NCBI GenBank assembly: GCA_021372575.1
Contig: JAJFUE010000014.1
Location: 1 to 34,208, forward strand
From: a bacterium
GTDB taxonomy: Bacteria > Sumerlaeota > Sumerlaeia > MVZB01
Length of the DNA: 34,208 bases
Direction of reading: 5' to 3'
Shown here: one piece after another, positions 1-6,478 of the stretch
Numbering within the stretch: the first letter of the stretch is position 1
Layout of the letters: each line of letters opens with the position of its first letter
Program-made: the position numbers and the translations under genes
The notes under the pieces: generated by a model
Database searches by the model: none
The model's input: only the letters and a program-made list of their open reading frames with translations
Told to the model about the DNA's origin: nothing

Positions 1-1
1 C

Positions 2-15
2 GCCCCTGCCGGGGC
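2..15. repeat. REP-like palindrome, family A
   Basis: One copy of the 14-nt palindrome GCCCCTGCCGGGGC (5-bp GC stem, TGCC loop). It lies just beyond the 3' end of the BNR gene. The same unit recurs at 1470-1483 and four times within 19130-19337, with a variant at 1399-1412. This copy is cut off by the window edge, so its partner arm cannot be seen. Confidence 0.75.
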
Positions 16-41
16 TGGGTAATTGCTCTAACTAAACCCAT

Positions 42-74
42 CTCTGCGCTCTCTGCCCGACTCTGCATCTCTGC
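42..74. repeat. Iterated CTCTGC word
   Basis: Four copies of CTCTGC start at 42, 51, 61 and 69, at 8-10 nt spacing, between the REP palindrome and the end of the BNR gene. It belongs to the class of iterated-word sequences seen elsewhere in this window. No mirror arm is visible here. Confidence 0.5.
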
Positions 75-81
75 GACAAAA

Positions 82-1509
82 TTATTCGTAACACGCCCAC
101 TCTTTCGCCGCATTTTTCGGGGCGGGCGAATAGCTGAACCACAACTGCCCCTCGGTCGCGGAAACTTCTTCCTCCCAGACGGAATAGATCCCGCCTACGC
201 CGTCGAGGGCGATCGCGGGGCGCTGCCATGATTGATCGCCCGGAGTCAGCGTGCGTGCCTCGACCGCTGTTTTTGTGGACACGTTATATTTTAAATATAC
301 GATTTTTCGCGGCGACGCCGCATCGACATACACAACATGCAAATAGCCGTTGGCGTCGAAAACCGCCGCGGGCTGGTTTTGCGCGCCGGTTGCGGACACG
401 ATCTTGAACGCCGCCTCGAACGCGGTTGCGCCCGCAGGACGGCGCCGCGCCATGATCTCGTCGTTGCCGAACTCGTCGTGCTGCGTGTAGATGATCCAGA
501 TTGCGCCGTCGGGCGCGACGAGGATCTTGGCCGGATCGTAATAGCCGCCGGCGTTCAGTTCGAGCCGGGTCGATTCGAGCAGCGATCCGGAATTGACATT
601 GTATCGGCCGTAATAAAGCTGCGGGTCGCTGCCTGTGCCGGTTGCCCAGCACAGGTGCAGCGTTCCGCTTGTTGCGGCGACCGCCGGCATGGTGAACGGC
701 GTGCCGGCGTTGCCGTCGAAGCGATCGGCGGCAACGGTCAGGCGCAATGAATCCATCGACGGAGGCGCGACGAAATTGCCTGCGGCATCGCTCAGCCGCA
801 GGCAGATTTCGGAGACGCCCGGATTCCAGTGATAGTCATACCACACGAGCGCGATGCGGCCGTCGGGGAGCAGCGCGGCTTTGGGAACATAACCGTTGTC
901 GCCGCCGTGAACCGCGCCGCTGGACGTAATGCGCGTGTCGGTGGTGGAGAAATCGCCACCAGAGGGCCGCCGGTCGCCGTAAATCTCGATGTCGAACGGG
1001 CCGGCGGTGCTGCGGTTGCGGTAGTCGTGCCAGAACGCCCAGATCGTGCCGTCGGTGCGCTCGACCATGACCGGATGCCGCCCGCCCATCTCCTCGCTGT
1101 TGTAGAACGATTGCGAAAGAAGCCGGCGGGCGTCCCACGATCCGTTCGACCACTGGCGCAGCCACACGTGCGACGGCCGGTCGCCGAAATAGGTTTCCTG
1201 GCCGCCGTCGTAATAGACCAGCGTGAGTTTGCCGTCGCGGGTCCACGCAAGCGAGCCGGCGGTGCTGCGGCTCATTCCGGCCGGCGCGGTCGTGTCGTTG
1301 TCGGTAATGCGAACGGGCGAGTTGAATGAAACGGCATAAGCATCGAACGAAGCAAAAAAAATAAGGAGAACGATATGAGAAATTGCCAAGAATCTGCCGC
1401 CCCGGCCGGGGCTTGTTTCAAGATATGATCCCGCGTTCCCAGGGCTTGCGCCCTGGGCTAACTTATGTCGCCCCTGCCGGGGCTGGGTTGTCGCCGAATG
1501 AGGTTTCAT
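82..1509 (-). CDS. Secreted BNR/sialidase-like beta-propeller protein with a REP-encoded N-terminal extension
   Basis: A 475-residue exported protein. From about residue 65 it shows repeated blades of the BNR/sialidase-fold type, with recurring patterns such as DGKLTLVYYD, DGTIWAFWHD, DGRIALVWYD and DGAIWIIYTQ. No sialidase catalytic set could be identified, so an enzyme activity is not claimed. The ATG directly follows the stop of the upstream PQQ-propeller gene, and GAGGTG lies 6 nt upstream, so translation is probably coupled. A hydrophobic signal segment (AISHIVLLIFFASFDAYA) begins only near residue 42. Residues about 9-37 are encoded by palindromic REP-like DNA. A TTG at 1389 would skip this extension but has no good ribosome-binding site. 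The gene is second in the B12-riboswitch unit, so corrinoid-related binding or surface work is possible, but this is inference. Confidence 0.85.
   Translation of the reverse strand: MKPHSATTQPRQGRHKLAQGASPGNAGSYLETSPGRGGRFLAISHIVLLIFFASFDAYAVSFNSPVRITDNDTTAPAGMSRSTAGSLAWTRDGKLTLVYYDGGQETYFGDRPSHVWLRQWSNGSWDARRLLSQSFYNSEEMGGRHPVMVERTDGTIWAFWHDYRNRSTAGPFDIEIYGDRRPSGGDFSTTDTRITSSGAVHGGDNGYVPKAALLPDGRIALVWYDYHWNPGVSEICLRLSDAAGNFVAPPSMDSLRLTVAADRFDGNAGTPFTMPAVAATSGTLHLCWATGTGSDPQLYYGRYNVNSGSLLESTRLELNAGGYYDPAKILVAPDGAIWIIYTQHDEFGNDEIMARRRPAGATAFEAAFKIVSATGAQNQPAAVFDANGYLHVVYVDAASPRKIVYLKYNVSTKTAVEARTLTPGDQSWQRPAIALDGVGGIYSVWEEEVSATEGQLWFSYSPAPKNAAKEWACYE
1399..1483. repeat. REP-like A-B-A element inside the BNR gene 5' end
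   Basis: Two family-A palindromes (1399-1412 as the perfect palindrome GCCCCGGCCGGGGC, and 1470-1483 as GCCCCTGCCGGGGC) flank a B hairpin, CCCAGGG (1438-1444) with CCCTGGG (1451-1457). The whole element lies within the open frame of the BNR protein and is read as residues about 9-37. The same A-B-A order and reading frame occur in the left arm of the element in batE at 19128-19340. Confidence 0.8.
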
Positions 1510-2862
1510 TTAATGCACCTCAAAAAAGCTCAGTTCGACGGGGACGGTTTTTCCGAATGCGCGCAGGCCGCCCACGCCGCCGGTGGTGTAGTGCGCGAAA
1601 ATTCCGCCGAGCGAATCGATCATGACCGGGCCGCCGTAAGTCGCGGTCACGCGATCCGCGATCGTGCCGTCGGACACGTTCACGATGACGAGATCGGTCG
1701 TCGGATCGGAGCCGAAGAAATCGCTTTGCGTCAGGTAAATATGGTTATCCGTGGCGGCCATGCCGTTGCGGAAACAGTAGCCGCCGATCGTCGTCGAGCG
1801 AATGAGCGAGCCGTCGAGCGCGCTGTAGGCCGCGAGCTGCGCGTTGCCGAACGGCCCGCCGTAGAGATAAATCGTGCCGTTCACGAGCAGCGGCGCCGTG
1901 TCGGATTCGATCGAACTCACTTTCCACACCAGCGATCCGTTCGAGGCATCGACGCAAAACAGTTGGCCGGTTCCGGATCCGCTGTAAGAAACGCCATAAA
2001 TTTTTCCGCTGGAATAAATGAACGGCGCTTCGATGGGGTTGGACAATGACCACGGCGCGGGCGCGGTGAGATGGCTCCACACGAGCGAGCCATCGGTCGC
2101 CGCATAGGCCGCGATGCCGTGGCTCGTCGAGCCGTCAAAGACCTCGGTCAACACAACGCCACTCGCAATGTTTGACAGGTAAATCGGCCGGATGCGACCG
2201 GTTCCGCCGTCCTTGTGCGACCATGCGATCAAACCGTCGGCCGCGTTGAACGCGACGATCTGCTTGTCGCGGTAGCCGCCCATGTAATCGTCGTATGTCT
2301 CGATGAAGACTTTCCCCGCGCCGATCGCGGGACTGCAGTTGATCAGCTCGAGCGAGGCGGTCGTGGACGTCGTGGCCGAGGTCAATGTCGTGGACCAGGC
2401 GACCGTGCCGCTTGTTGGACTGAGCCGGTTCATCGTGCGCCCGGCGGCGTAATAAATCGCGCCGTCGGCGGGGTCGATCGTCGGCCCGGCGATCGAGGCG
2501 TAGCTGACCGAATTGCCGGCGTCGAGGAACGGCGATTGCCAGATGAGCGTGCCGTCGGCGGCGTTGAGCGCCTTGATCCAGACCTTGTCGTCGCTCGGGT
2601 CCCAGTTGCCGCCGTCGCGCATCGCGACCGCATAGACCGTCGTGCCGCGCAGGGCCATGCCGGCGCCCGGGGCAAGCTCGCCGGCGCCGGTGTCCCACGA
2701 CGGCCCGGACGCGAGCGATGTTACCTGCGATGACAGGCCGCTGCGCCAGGCGTTGTTGTCGTAAGAGCCGTGGATCGAAAGCCAGTCGGTGGCGAACCCG
2801 GGCGAGGCGAGAAGGAAAAAGAGGCAAATCCGAAATCCGAGATACGAAATCCGATGCAACAT
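1510..2862 (-). CDS. Secreted PQQ-type beta-propeller protein under B12 riboswitch control
   Basis: A 450-residue exported protein of the PQQ/pyrrolo-quinoline-quinone-repeat beta-propeller fold (BamB-like superfamily). Blades recur with the typical DGTLIWQS, SGTVAWST, DGLIAWSH, DGSLVWSH and NGSLVWKV strands. The ATG at 2862 was chosen because GGGAG lies 8 nt upstream and because a signal peptide (MLHRISYLGFRICLFFLLASPGFA) follows directly; the open frame runs further upstream through the riboswitch, which is not coding. No lipobox cysteine is seen, so it is probably periplasmic or secreted. The gene is the first behind a cobalamin riboswitch, which is unusual for a PQQ-like protein. BtuG, the Bacteroides surface corrinoid-binding protein, is also a beta-propeller, so a corrinoid-binding function is a reasonable hypothesis. 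A generic PQQ-like scaffold is the alternative. Confidence 0.87.
   Translation of the reverse strand: MLHRISYLGFRICLFFLLASPGFATDWLSIHGSYDNNAWRSGLSSQVTSLASGPSWDTGAGELAPGAGMALRGTTVYAVAMRDGGNWDPSDDKVWIKALNAADGTLIWQSPFLDAGNSVSYASIAGPTIDPADGAIYYAAGRTMNRLSPTSGTVAWSTTLTSATTSTTASLELINCSPAIGAGKVFIETYDDYMGGYRDKQIVAFNAADGLIAWSHKDGGTGRIRPIYLSNIASGVVLTEVFDGSTSHGIAAYAATDGSLVWSHLTAPAPWSLSNPIEAPFIYSSGKIYGVSYSGSGTGQLFCVDASNGSLVWKVSSIESDTAPLLVNGTIYLYGGPFGNAQLAAYSALDGSLIRSTTIGGYCFRNGMAATDNHIYLTQSDFFGSDPTTDLVIVNVSDGTIADRVTATYGGPVMIDSLGGIFAHYTTGGVGGLRAFGKTVPVELSFFEVH
2822..2858. repeat. Iterated word in the signal-peptide codons
   Basis: On the minus strand the words CGGATTTCG, CTCGGATTT and CGGATTTG follow each other and encode the n- and early h-region of the PQQ propeller's signal peptide. 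The pattern resembles the intergenic iterated-word sequences but is translated. It may be chance codon repetition over a short stretch. Confidence 0.4.
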
Positions 2863-2877
2863 GGCGAACGCTCCCAT

Positions 2878-2896
2878 GGGGTTGACAGGGAACCCC
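2878..2896 (-). promoter_or_regulatory. Leader hairpin next to the ribosome-binding site
   Basis: On the minus strand GGGGTT and AACCCC form a 6-bp stem around a 7-nt loop. It ends 2 nt before the GGGAG ribosome-binding site of the PQQ-propeller gene (2875-2871). It lies downstream of the cobalamin riboswitch and could be part of the expression platform acting on translation start. It has no U-tract, so it is not an intrinsic terminator. The switching role is inference. Confidence 0.4.
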
Positions 2897-3071
2897 TGGC
2901 GATTGAGCCCGGCGCCGGTATGGACGCCGTGGCGGACCAATCCGCCGTGAAGGGAAGCCGGGTCGCCCCACGCACGAACGCGCGCGATGGATCGCATGAG
3001 GGTCGAGATGAAATCGGCAGGTCGGCTCAGCACGACACGCCACCTTCCCAGCTCACGAAGAAGGATTGGGG

Positions 3072-3240
3072 CTGGCTCCTGGCGGCGGGTCTTCTGGCTT
3101 CCGGATCGTCCTACTTGCCGCGCCTTCCCAGTTCCCGACGGAACCAGTGGCATACATCGCGGCTTTCGTCCCCGGTTACAGCGGCGTGTCCGCGGTGGAA
3201 TCGCACCACCTTCCGTGTTCGAAGGCCTTGCCACAGGCGA
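3072..3240 (-). ncRNA. Cobalamin (B12) riboswitch
   Basis: The minus strand carries the conserved parts of the cobalamin riboswitch aptamer in the right order: a GGTGcgATTCCacC stem, CGCTGTAACCGG (about 3184-3173), GCCACTGG (3151-3144), GGGAAGGC (3129-3122) and the B12 box AAGCCAGAAGACCCGCC (about 3100-3084). The family binds adenosyl- or methyl-cobalamin and usually represses the genes behind it when B12 is plentiful. A good promoter lies 36 nt upstream at 3303-3276, and the first gene downstream is the secreted PQQ propeller at 2862. About 200 nt separate aptamer and start codon, room for an expression platform. The exact ends are approximate because P1 pairing was judged by eye. Confidence 0.9.
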
Positions 3241-3275
3241 TCGAACGTTCGCCGACAGGATACAAAAGCAAGACG

Positions 3276-3303
3276 ATCATAGACGACGGGGCGGGATGGT
3301 CAA
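3276..3303 (-). promoter_or_regulatory. Sigma-70-type promoter for the riboswitch unit
   Basis: The minus strand has a -35 box TTGACC (3303-3298), a 16-nt spacer and a -10 box TATGAT (3281-3276), each 5 of 6 to consensus. Predicted transcription would start near 3269, just ahead of the cobalamin aptamer. Its position relative to the riboswitch supports it strongly. Confidence 0.65.
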
Positions 3304-3368
3304 GGAATTAATTATCGATCTACACGAATGCACATCATTGGCGTGACGATCATGCCCGTGTTTGTTTG

Positions 3369-3394
3369 GGGATATCGGGGACGGGATATCGGGG
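3369..3394. repeat. Tandem GGGATATCGGGG repeat
   Basis: Two direct 12-nt copies of GGGATATCGGGG at 3369-3380 and 3383-3394, separated by 2 nt. They lie in the roughly 200-nt gap between the riboswitch promoter and the transposase element, in which no gene is seen. Confidence 0.5.
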
Positions 3395-3466
3395 ATGTGC
3401 GACCAATTGTTTTTTCTTGAGAGTATTGGAATCATGATGAAGGCTGATGCATGGCTCGCATGGCGC

Positions 3467-3498
3467 GTATCAGATATCAGATACGAGATATCAGATAC
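3467..3498. repeat. Iterated CAGATATCAGATAC word next to the transposon end
   Basis: The words CAGATATCAGATAC and GAGATATCAGATAC follow each other directly and end exactly where the left inverted repeat of the transposase element begins (3499). GATATC is itself self-complementary. The element may have inserted into, or beside, an existing iterated-word repeat. Confidence 0.5.
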
Positions 3499-4310
3499 GG
3501 GGACAGCCTACTAAATAGGCTTGCGTTTCGGCAAACGTTGATGGCAGCATCTGGCACATGGCAAGACTGGCACGCGTCGTCGTCGAGGGAGTTCCCTACC
3601 ACGTCACGCACCGGGGCAATCGGCGCGGCGACGTGTTCTTTTCCGACGACGACCGCCGCTCGTATCTGTGGGAACTGTCGCAGGCGGCCGAACGGTTCCG
3701 GCTGAAAATCTGGGGCTGGTGACTGATGGGCAACCACGTCCATCTGATCGCCGTGCCGCTCGAGAAGCGCGCCCTGGCGCGCACGATCGGCCTGGCCCAT
3801 GGCCGCCACGCCCGCCTGGTCAACGCCCCGCGCGGCTGGACCGGCCACCTGTGGGCCAACCGTTTTTATTCGACCGCCCTTGACGAGGCGCACCTGTGGA
3901 CGGCGATCCGATACGTCGAACTGAACCCGGTGCGGGCCGGGTTGGTGCGGGGCACCGAGCGCTGGCCGTGGTCGAGCGCGCGGGCGCATGCCCTGGGCGA
4001 GTCCGATCCGATGCTCGATCCGGCGCGGCCGTTCGCCGCCGGCGCGCGCGACGCGCTCACCGGGCGGTTCGTGTCGTGGTCCGAATGGCTGGCGCGAGGG
4101 CTGGCCGACGACAAGGCGGACGCCTTGCGCGAGGCCACGCGCACCGGCCGTCCGTTGGGCGACGAACTGTTTGTCAAACGACTGGAGGCCGAGCTTGACC
4201 GAACGCTTGCCCCGCAAAAACGCGGCCCAAAACCCCGCGCCAACGACGACCCACCAGAAATTCCAGGATTATTCTAATGGAAACCCGGGCCTATTTTGTA
4301 GACTGTCCCC
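3499..4310 (+). mobile_element. RAYT-type transposable element with 22-bp terminal inverted repeats
   Basis: An 812-bp unit bounded by imperfect 22-bp inverted repeats. The left end 3499-3520 begins GGGGACAGCCTAC and the right end 4289-4310 finishes GTAGACTGTCCCC, with 20 of 22 positions matching. It contains a single gene for a Y1/HUH transposase of the REP-associated family, interrupted by a UGA. No clear target-site duplication is visible, which fits the family's transposition through single-stranded DNA. At the right end it joins the interior of an AT-rich open frame that has lost its 5' end. Confidence 0.75.
3558..4277 (+). pseudogene. REP-associated tyrosine transposase (IS200-like Y1 family) with an in-frame UGA
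   Basis: A 240-codon frame with the features of RAYT transposases: the N-terminal ARVVVEGVPYHVTHRGNR segment, the HUH motif within MGNHVHL (codons 57-63) and the catalytic-tyrosine region YVELNPVRAGLV. Codon 55 is UGA (3720-3722), located where RAYT proteins often carry a cysteine just before the L-M-x-N-H-V-H block. Everything after it stays in frame to the TAA at 4275, and no other lesion is seen. A single TGC-to-TGA change is the simplest explanation, giving a recent pseudogene. Selenocysteine readthrough cannot be excluded from one sequence, but no convincing SECIS hairpin is seen at the expected distance. An ATG at 3726 starts a C-terminal piece that keeps the HUH and tyrosine residues. 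Confidence 0.85.
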
Positions 4311-4311
4311 G

Positions 4312-4788
4312 AAACTCAAAGATAAAGATATTAAAAAGAGGGTAGAAGAACTATACGACACAGAAGAGTTAAAGAAAGTACTGGATTATTATAAGGCGAA
4401 TTATGCCAATTATACTCGACCTGCATGTTGGTATGCTGCCAACAGGACTTATTCGGGATTAAAGAATGTCATTTCAGATAACAGTGGCATTGAACTTGTA
4501 AAAGTCACCGGCGTCACATCACCATCCGGTGATCCTGATGCGAAGCAAGATCCCTGGAATTGTATATGGTTAAAGCCGAAAAAAAACCTGCCCGGTGAAG
4601 CGGTGGAGGGGGATGATGCTTTTGATTACAGCATTGTCCTTTATGCCGGGTCTAGCCCACGAGGTCTCTGCATATTTTTCATGAAAGATTTGGAAACTGG
4701 ATATGAGCCAGATACCGGAATCAAGGTCAGCCCAACAGTTACTCGTTGGCAATTATGGAATTGGGTATCTGCATATGATGGGAGTTAG
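4312..4788 (+). pseudogene. 5'-truncated gene of unknown function in an AT-rich island
   Basis: An open frame of about 159 codons that begins inside the right end of the transposase element and stops at 4788. Its base composition is clearly AT-richer than the flanking genes, which suggests transfer from another source. It encodes a hydrophilic protein (KDKDIKKRVEELYDTEELKK near the start, KQDPWNCIWLKPKKN in the middle) that matches no family I recognise. No in-frame ATG, GTG or TTG with a ribosome-binding site lies in its first two thirds, so the original start was probably lost when the transposon inserted or by deletion. No matching 5' part is seen on the far side of the element. Confidence 0.55.
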
Positions 4789-4794
4789 CCAATT

Positions 4795-5253
4795 ATGAAC
4801 GAGACAATGCGAAAAAAATATCTTATTGGTACTGTAATGGATATTGTTGTTACGTATGCCATTGCTGTTGGGATTAATATCATACTAATGGAGCGAGTAT
4901 TTGCTTATGCCGTCAGTGAAATATATATATATGTGCCATATGCCTTAGTGATGTTAATACGCGAATCTATTGGAGCGTCGATTAGCCAAAAAATTGGATT
5001 AATTAAATATAAGTCCCCTTTTAGTCTCTTTCAGGTTGCAATAAAAAACATAATTGTCGTTATGGCTATTTTTATTTATTTATTTATTGATATTATATTT
5101 TTTTCAATCATGGGGATAACCTATACTGAAAAATACCCATCCGAATATATATATATCGCATATATTAAGCAAATATTACCGGTAGTCATGATAATTTTAG
5201 ACTCATATTACGGGTGGTGTCTGCGTTTATCAAAAATGCAAATTCAAAACTAG
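4795..5253 (+). CDS. Small integral membrane protein, possibly RDD-like
   Basis: A 152-residue protein with about four hydrophobic segments: residues about 8-30, 38-54, 80-105 and 122-140. It starts 6 nt after the preceding truncated frame, with GGGAG about 10 nt before the ATG. The stretch LVMLIRESIGASISQKIGLI loosely resembles the second part of RDD-family membrane domains, but the usual Arg-Asp-Asp signature residues are not obvious. It shares the AT-rich composition of the frame before it, so the two probably arrived together. Function unknown. Confidence 0.6.
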   Translation: MNETMRKKYLIGTVMDIVVTYAIAVGINIILMERVFAYAVSEIYIYVPYALVMLIRESIGASISQKIGLIKYKSPFSLFQVAIKNIIVVMAIFIYLFIDIIFFSIMGITYTEKYPSEYIYIAYIKQILPVVMIILDSYYGWCLRLSKMQIQN

Positions 5254-5328
5254 TTATGGGAAATCGAGAGGATCGATTGATTCGGGACCTTCGCCTCATT
5301 CTTTTGAACGGTGCTCTTCGAAATTTAG

Positions 5329-5475
5329 TTATGCCGAAATGTCGCATAGCGTCAGGAGGTGCATCCGTTTAACCAAACAGACCGCGTCGCCACGCTCAAG
5401 CACCCATTCATTTGGGTGACGGTGCAATTTGACGTCAGCTTCGAGAAATTCTTCTATCGCATCGGACCGTAGAAC
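5329..5475 (-). pseudogene. Possible gene remnant
   Basis: A 48-codon open stretch between two stops on the minus strand. It reads like real protein (SDAIEEFLEADVKLHRHPNE, then a GDAVCLVKR segment) and ends in TAA at 5329. It lacks an in-frame start codon with a ribosome-binding site, and its family was not recognised. It is probably the tail of a decayed gene. The rest of 5254-5525 shows nothing else. Confidence 0.3.
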
Positions 5476-5525
5476 CTACGTCTGAATGCACCAACGACGA
5501 TACGTTTATGACGATCGAGTTCAAG

Positions 5526-6443
5526 TCATCGGCCAATCGTCACTGGTCCGCCGATGGCTTCGATTCGCACCGGCTTCGTCAGCCGGACCGGCTGATTGCT
5601 CATGCCGGTTTTGATGCGAACCGTTCCTCCAGATGTGATGGCGGAAACACCCGCCTCGAGCAGCGAATACGGAAACAACTCCGTGCCGAATTGCACGCCA
5701 CCAAAAGCAAAATCGACCCACACCATCGACATTTGCGTGTACGTGCCGGTCACGTTCGCCGTCGCGCCGGAGTTGATCGTCACTGATTGCGACGCCGGCG
5801 CCTCCCACCCCGGCACGGACGAAAATTCTACGATGTGATTGCCCGCCGGAATCTCAGTCTGCGTAGATCCGCTCGAATGCCAGGTCGACTCGCCTGAACG
5901 CCGCCATTGTGCGCCGCTGGTAACCGCCGCCGCAGGCGCGATCGTCACCGTCAGCGAGCCGTTCGGGCTGCCGGCCTGAACATTGAATGTATTGGAACGG
6001 CCGGTATGGCCCGCGCCGTCGTTGGCTTTCAGATACACGCCCGTCGCCGCGCTTGAGAACGTGAGGGCGCCACTCCAGATGCCGGCTGTGAAATTGCCGG
6101 TCGCCGCCGGCGTGACCGGAACCGTGTGGCCGCTCACCAACTTGATATTGGGAACGAAAGTATCATCGATCGGCGTCGGCGTGGTTCCGGTCCAGGTCAG
6201 CGGATCGGCTAATGTATTCCCACCCGTGTAGAGCACTCGAGAAGCAGAGTTGGTGCAGCGCACATAACCAAAATTCGCCCCCCAAGTGGTGTTGTAGAAA
6301 GAGAAATCGACCATGAGGTGATCGGTGCCGTTATATTCGAACGGGGTATCGAACTCGAACAGCACCCAGCCGGTCGACGAGATCGTCACGTCGTGTCGAT
6401 AAACGGTTGTAAAACCCGTCTGCCACGTCGTGTTTATTTCTTT
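5526..6443 (-). pseudogene. 5'-truncated secreted surface protein
   Basis: The open frame runs from a TAA at 6446-6444 to the stop at 5526. The protein starts abruptly in the middle of a domain (TTWQTGFTTVYRHDVTISST then FDTPFEYNGTDHLMVDFSFY), without a signal peptide. A GTG at 6389 is the only early start and would cut that domain. The middle carries an Ig-like or carboxypeptidase-regulatory-like segment (IPAGNHIVEFSSVPGWEAPA, SVTINSGATANVTGTY). The C-terminus (GGTVRIKTG, RLTKPVRIEAIGGPVTIG) resembles the opening of a parallel beta-helix, as in NosD-type surface proteins. The 3' end looks natural, so the loss is at the 5' end, next to the SGNH hydrolase gene. It may be a remnant of a larger adhesin-like gene. 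Confidence 0.6.
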
Positions 6444-6478
6444 TTACACGCCCCCCGTCGTTGCTTTAGCCTGTTGGC

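Noticed and set aside
2863-3234. Upstream extension of the PQQ propeller frame.
   Set aside because: It runs through the cobalamin riboswitch and lacks coding character; the signal peptide and ribosome-binding site fix the start at 2862.
3723-3760. A SECIS element after the UGA of the transposase.
   Set aside because: The hairpin found (3725-3744) is too close to the UGA and its loop does not begin with G; the bases are also constrained by the conserved MGNHVHL codons.
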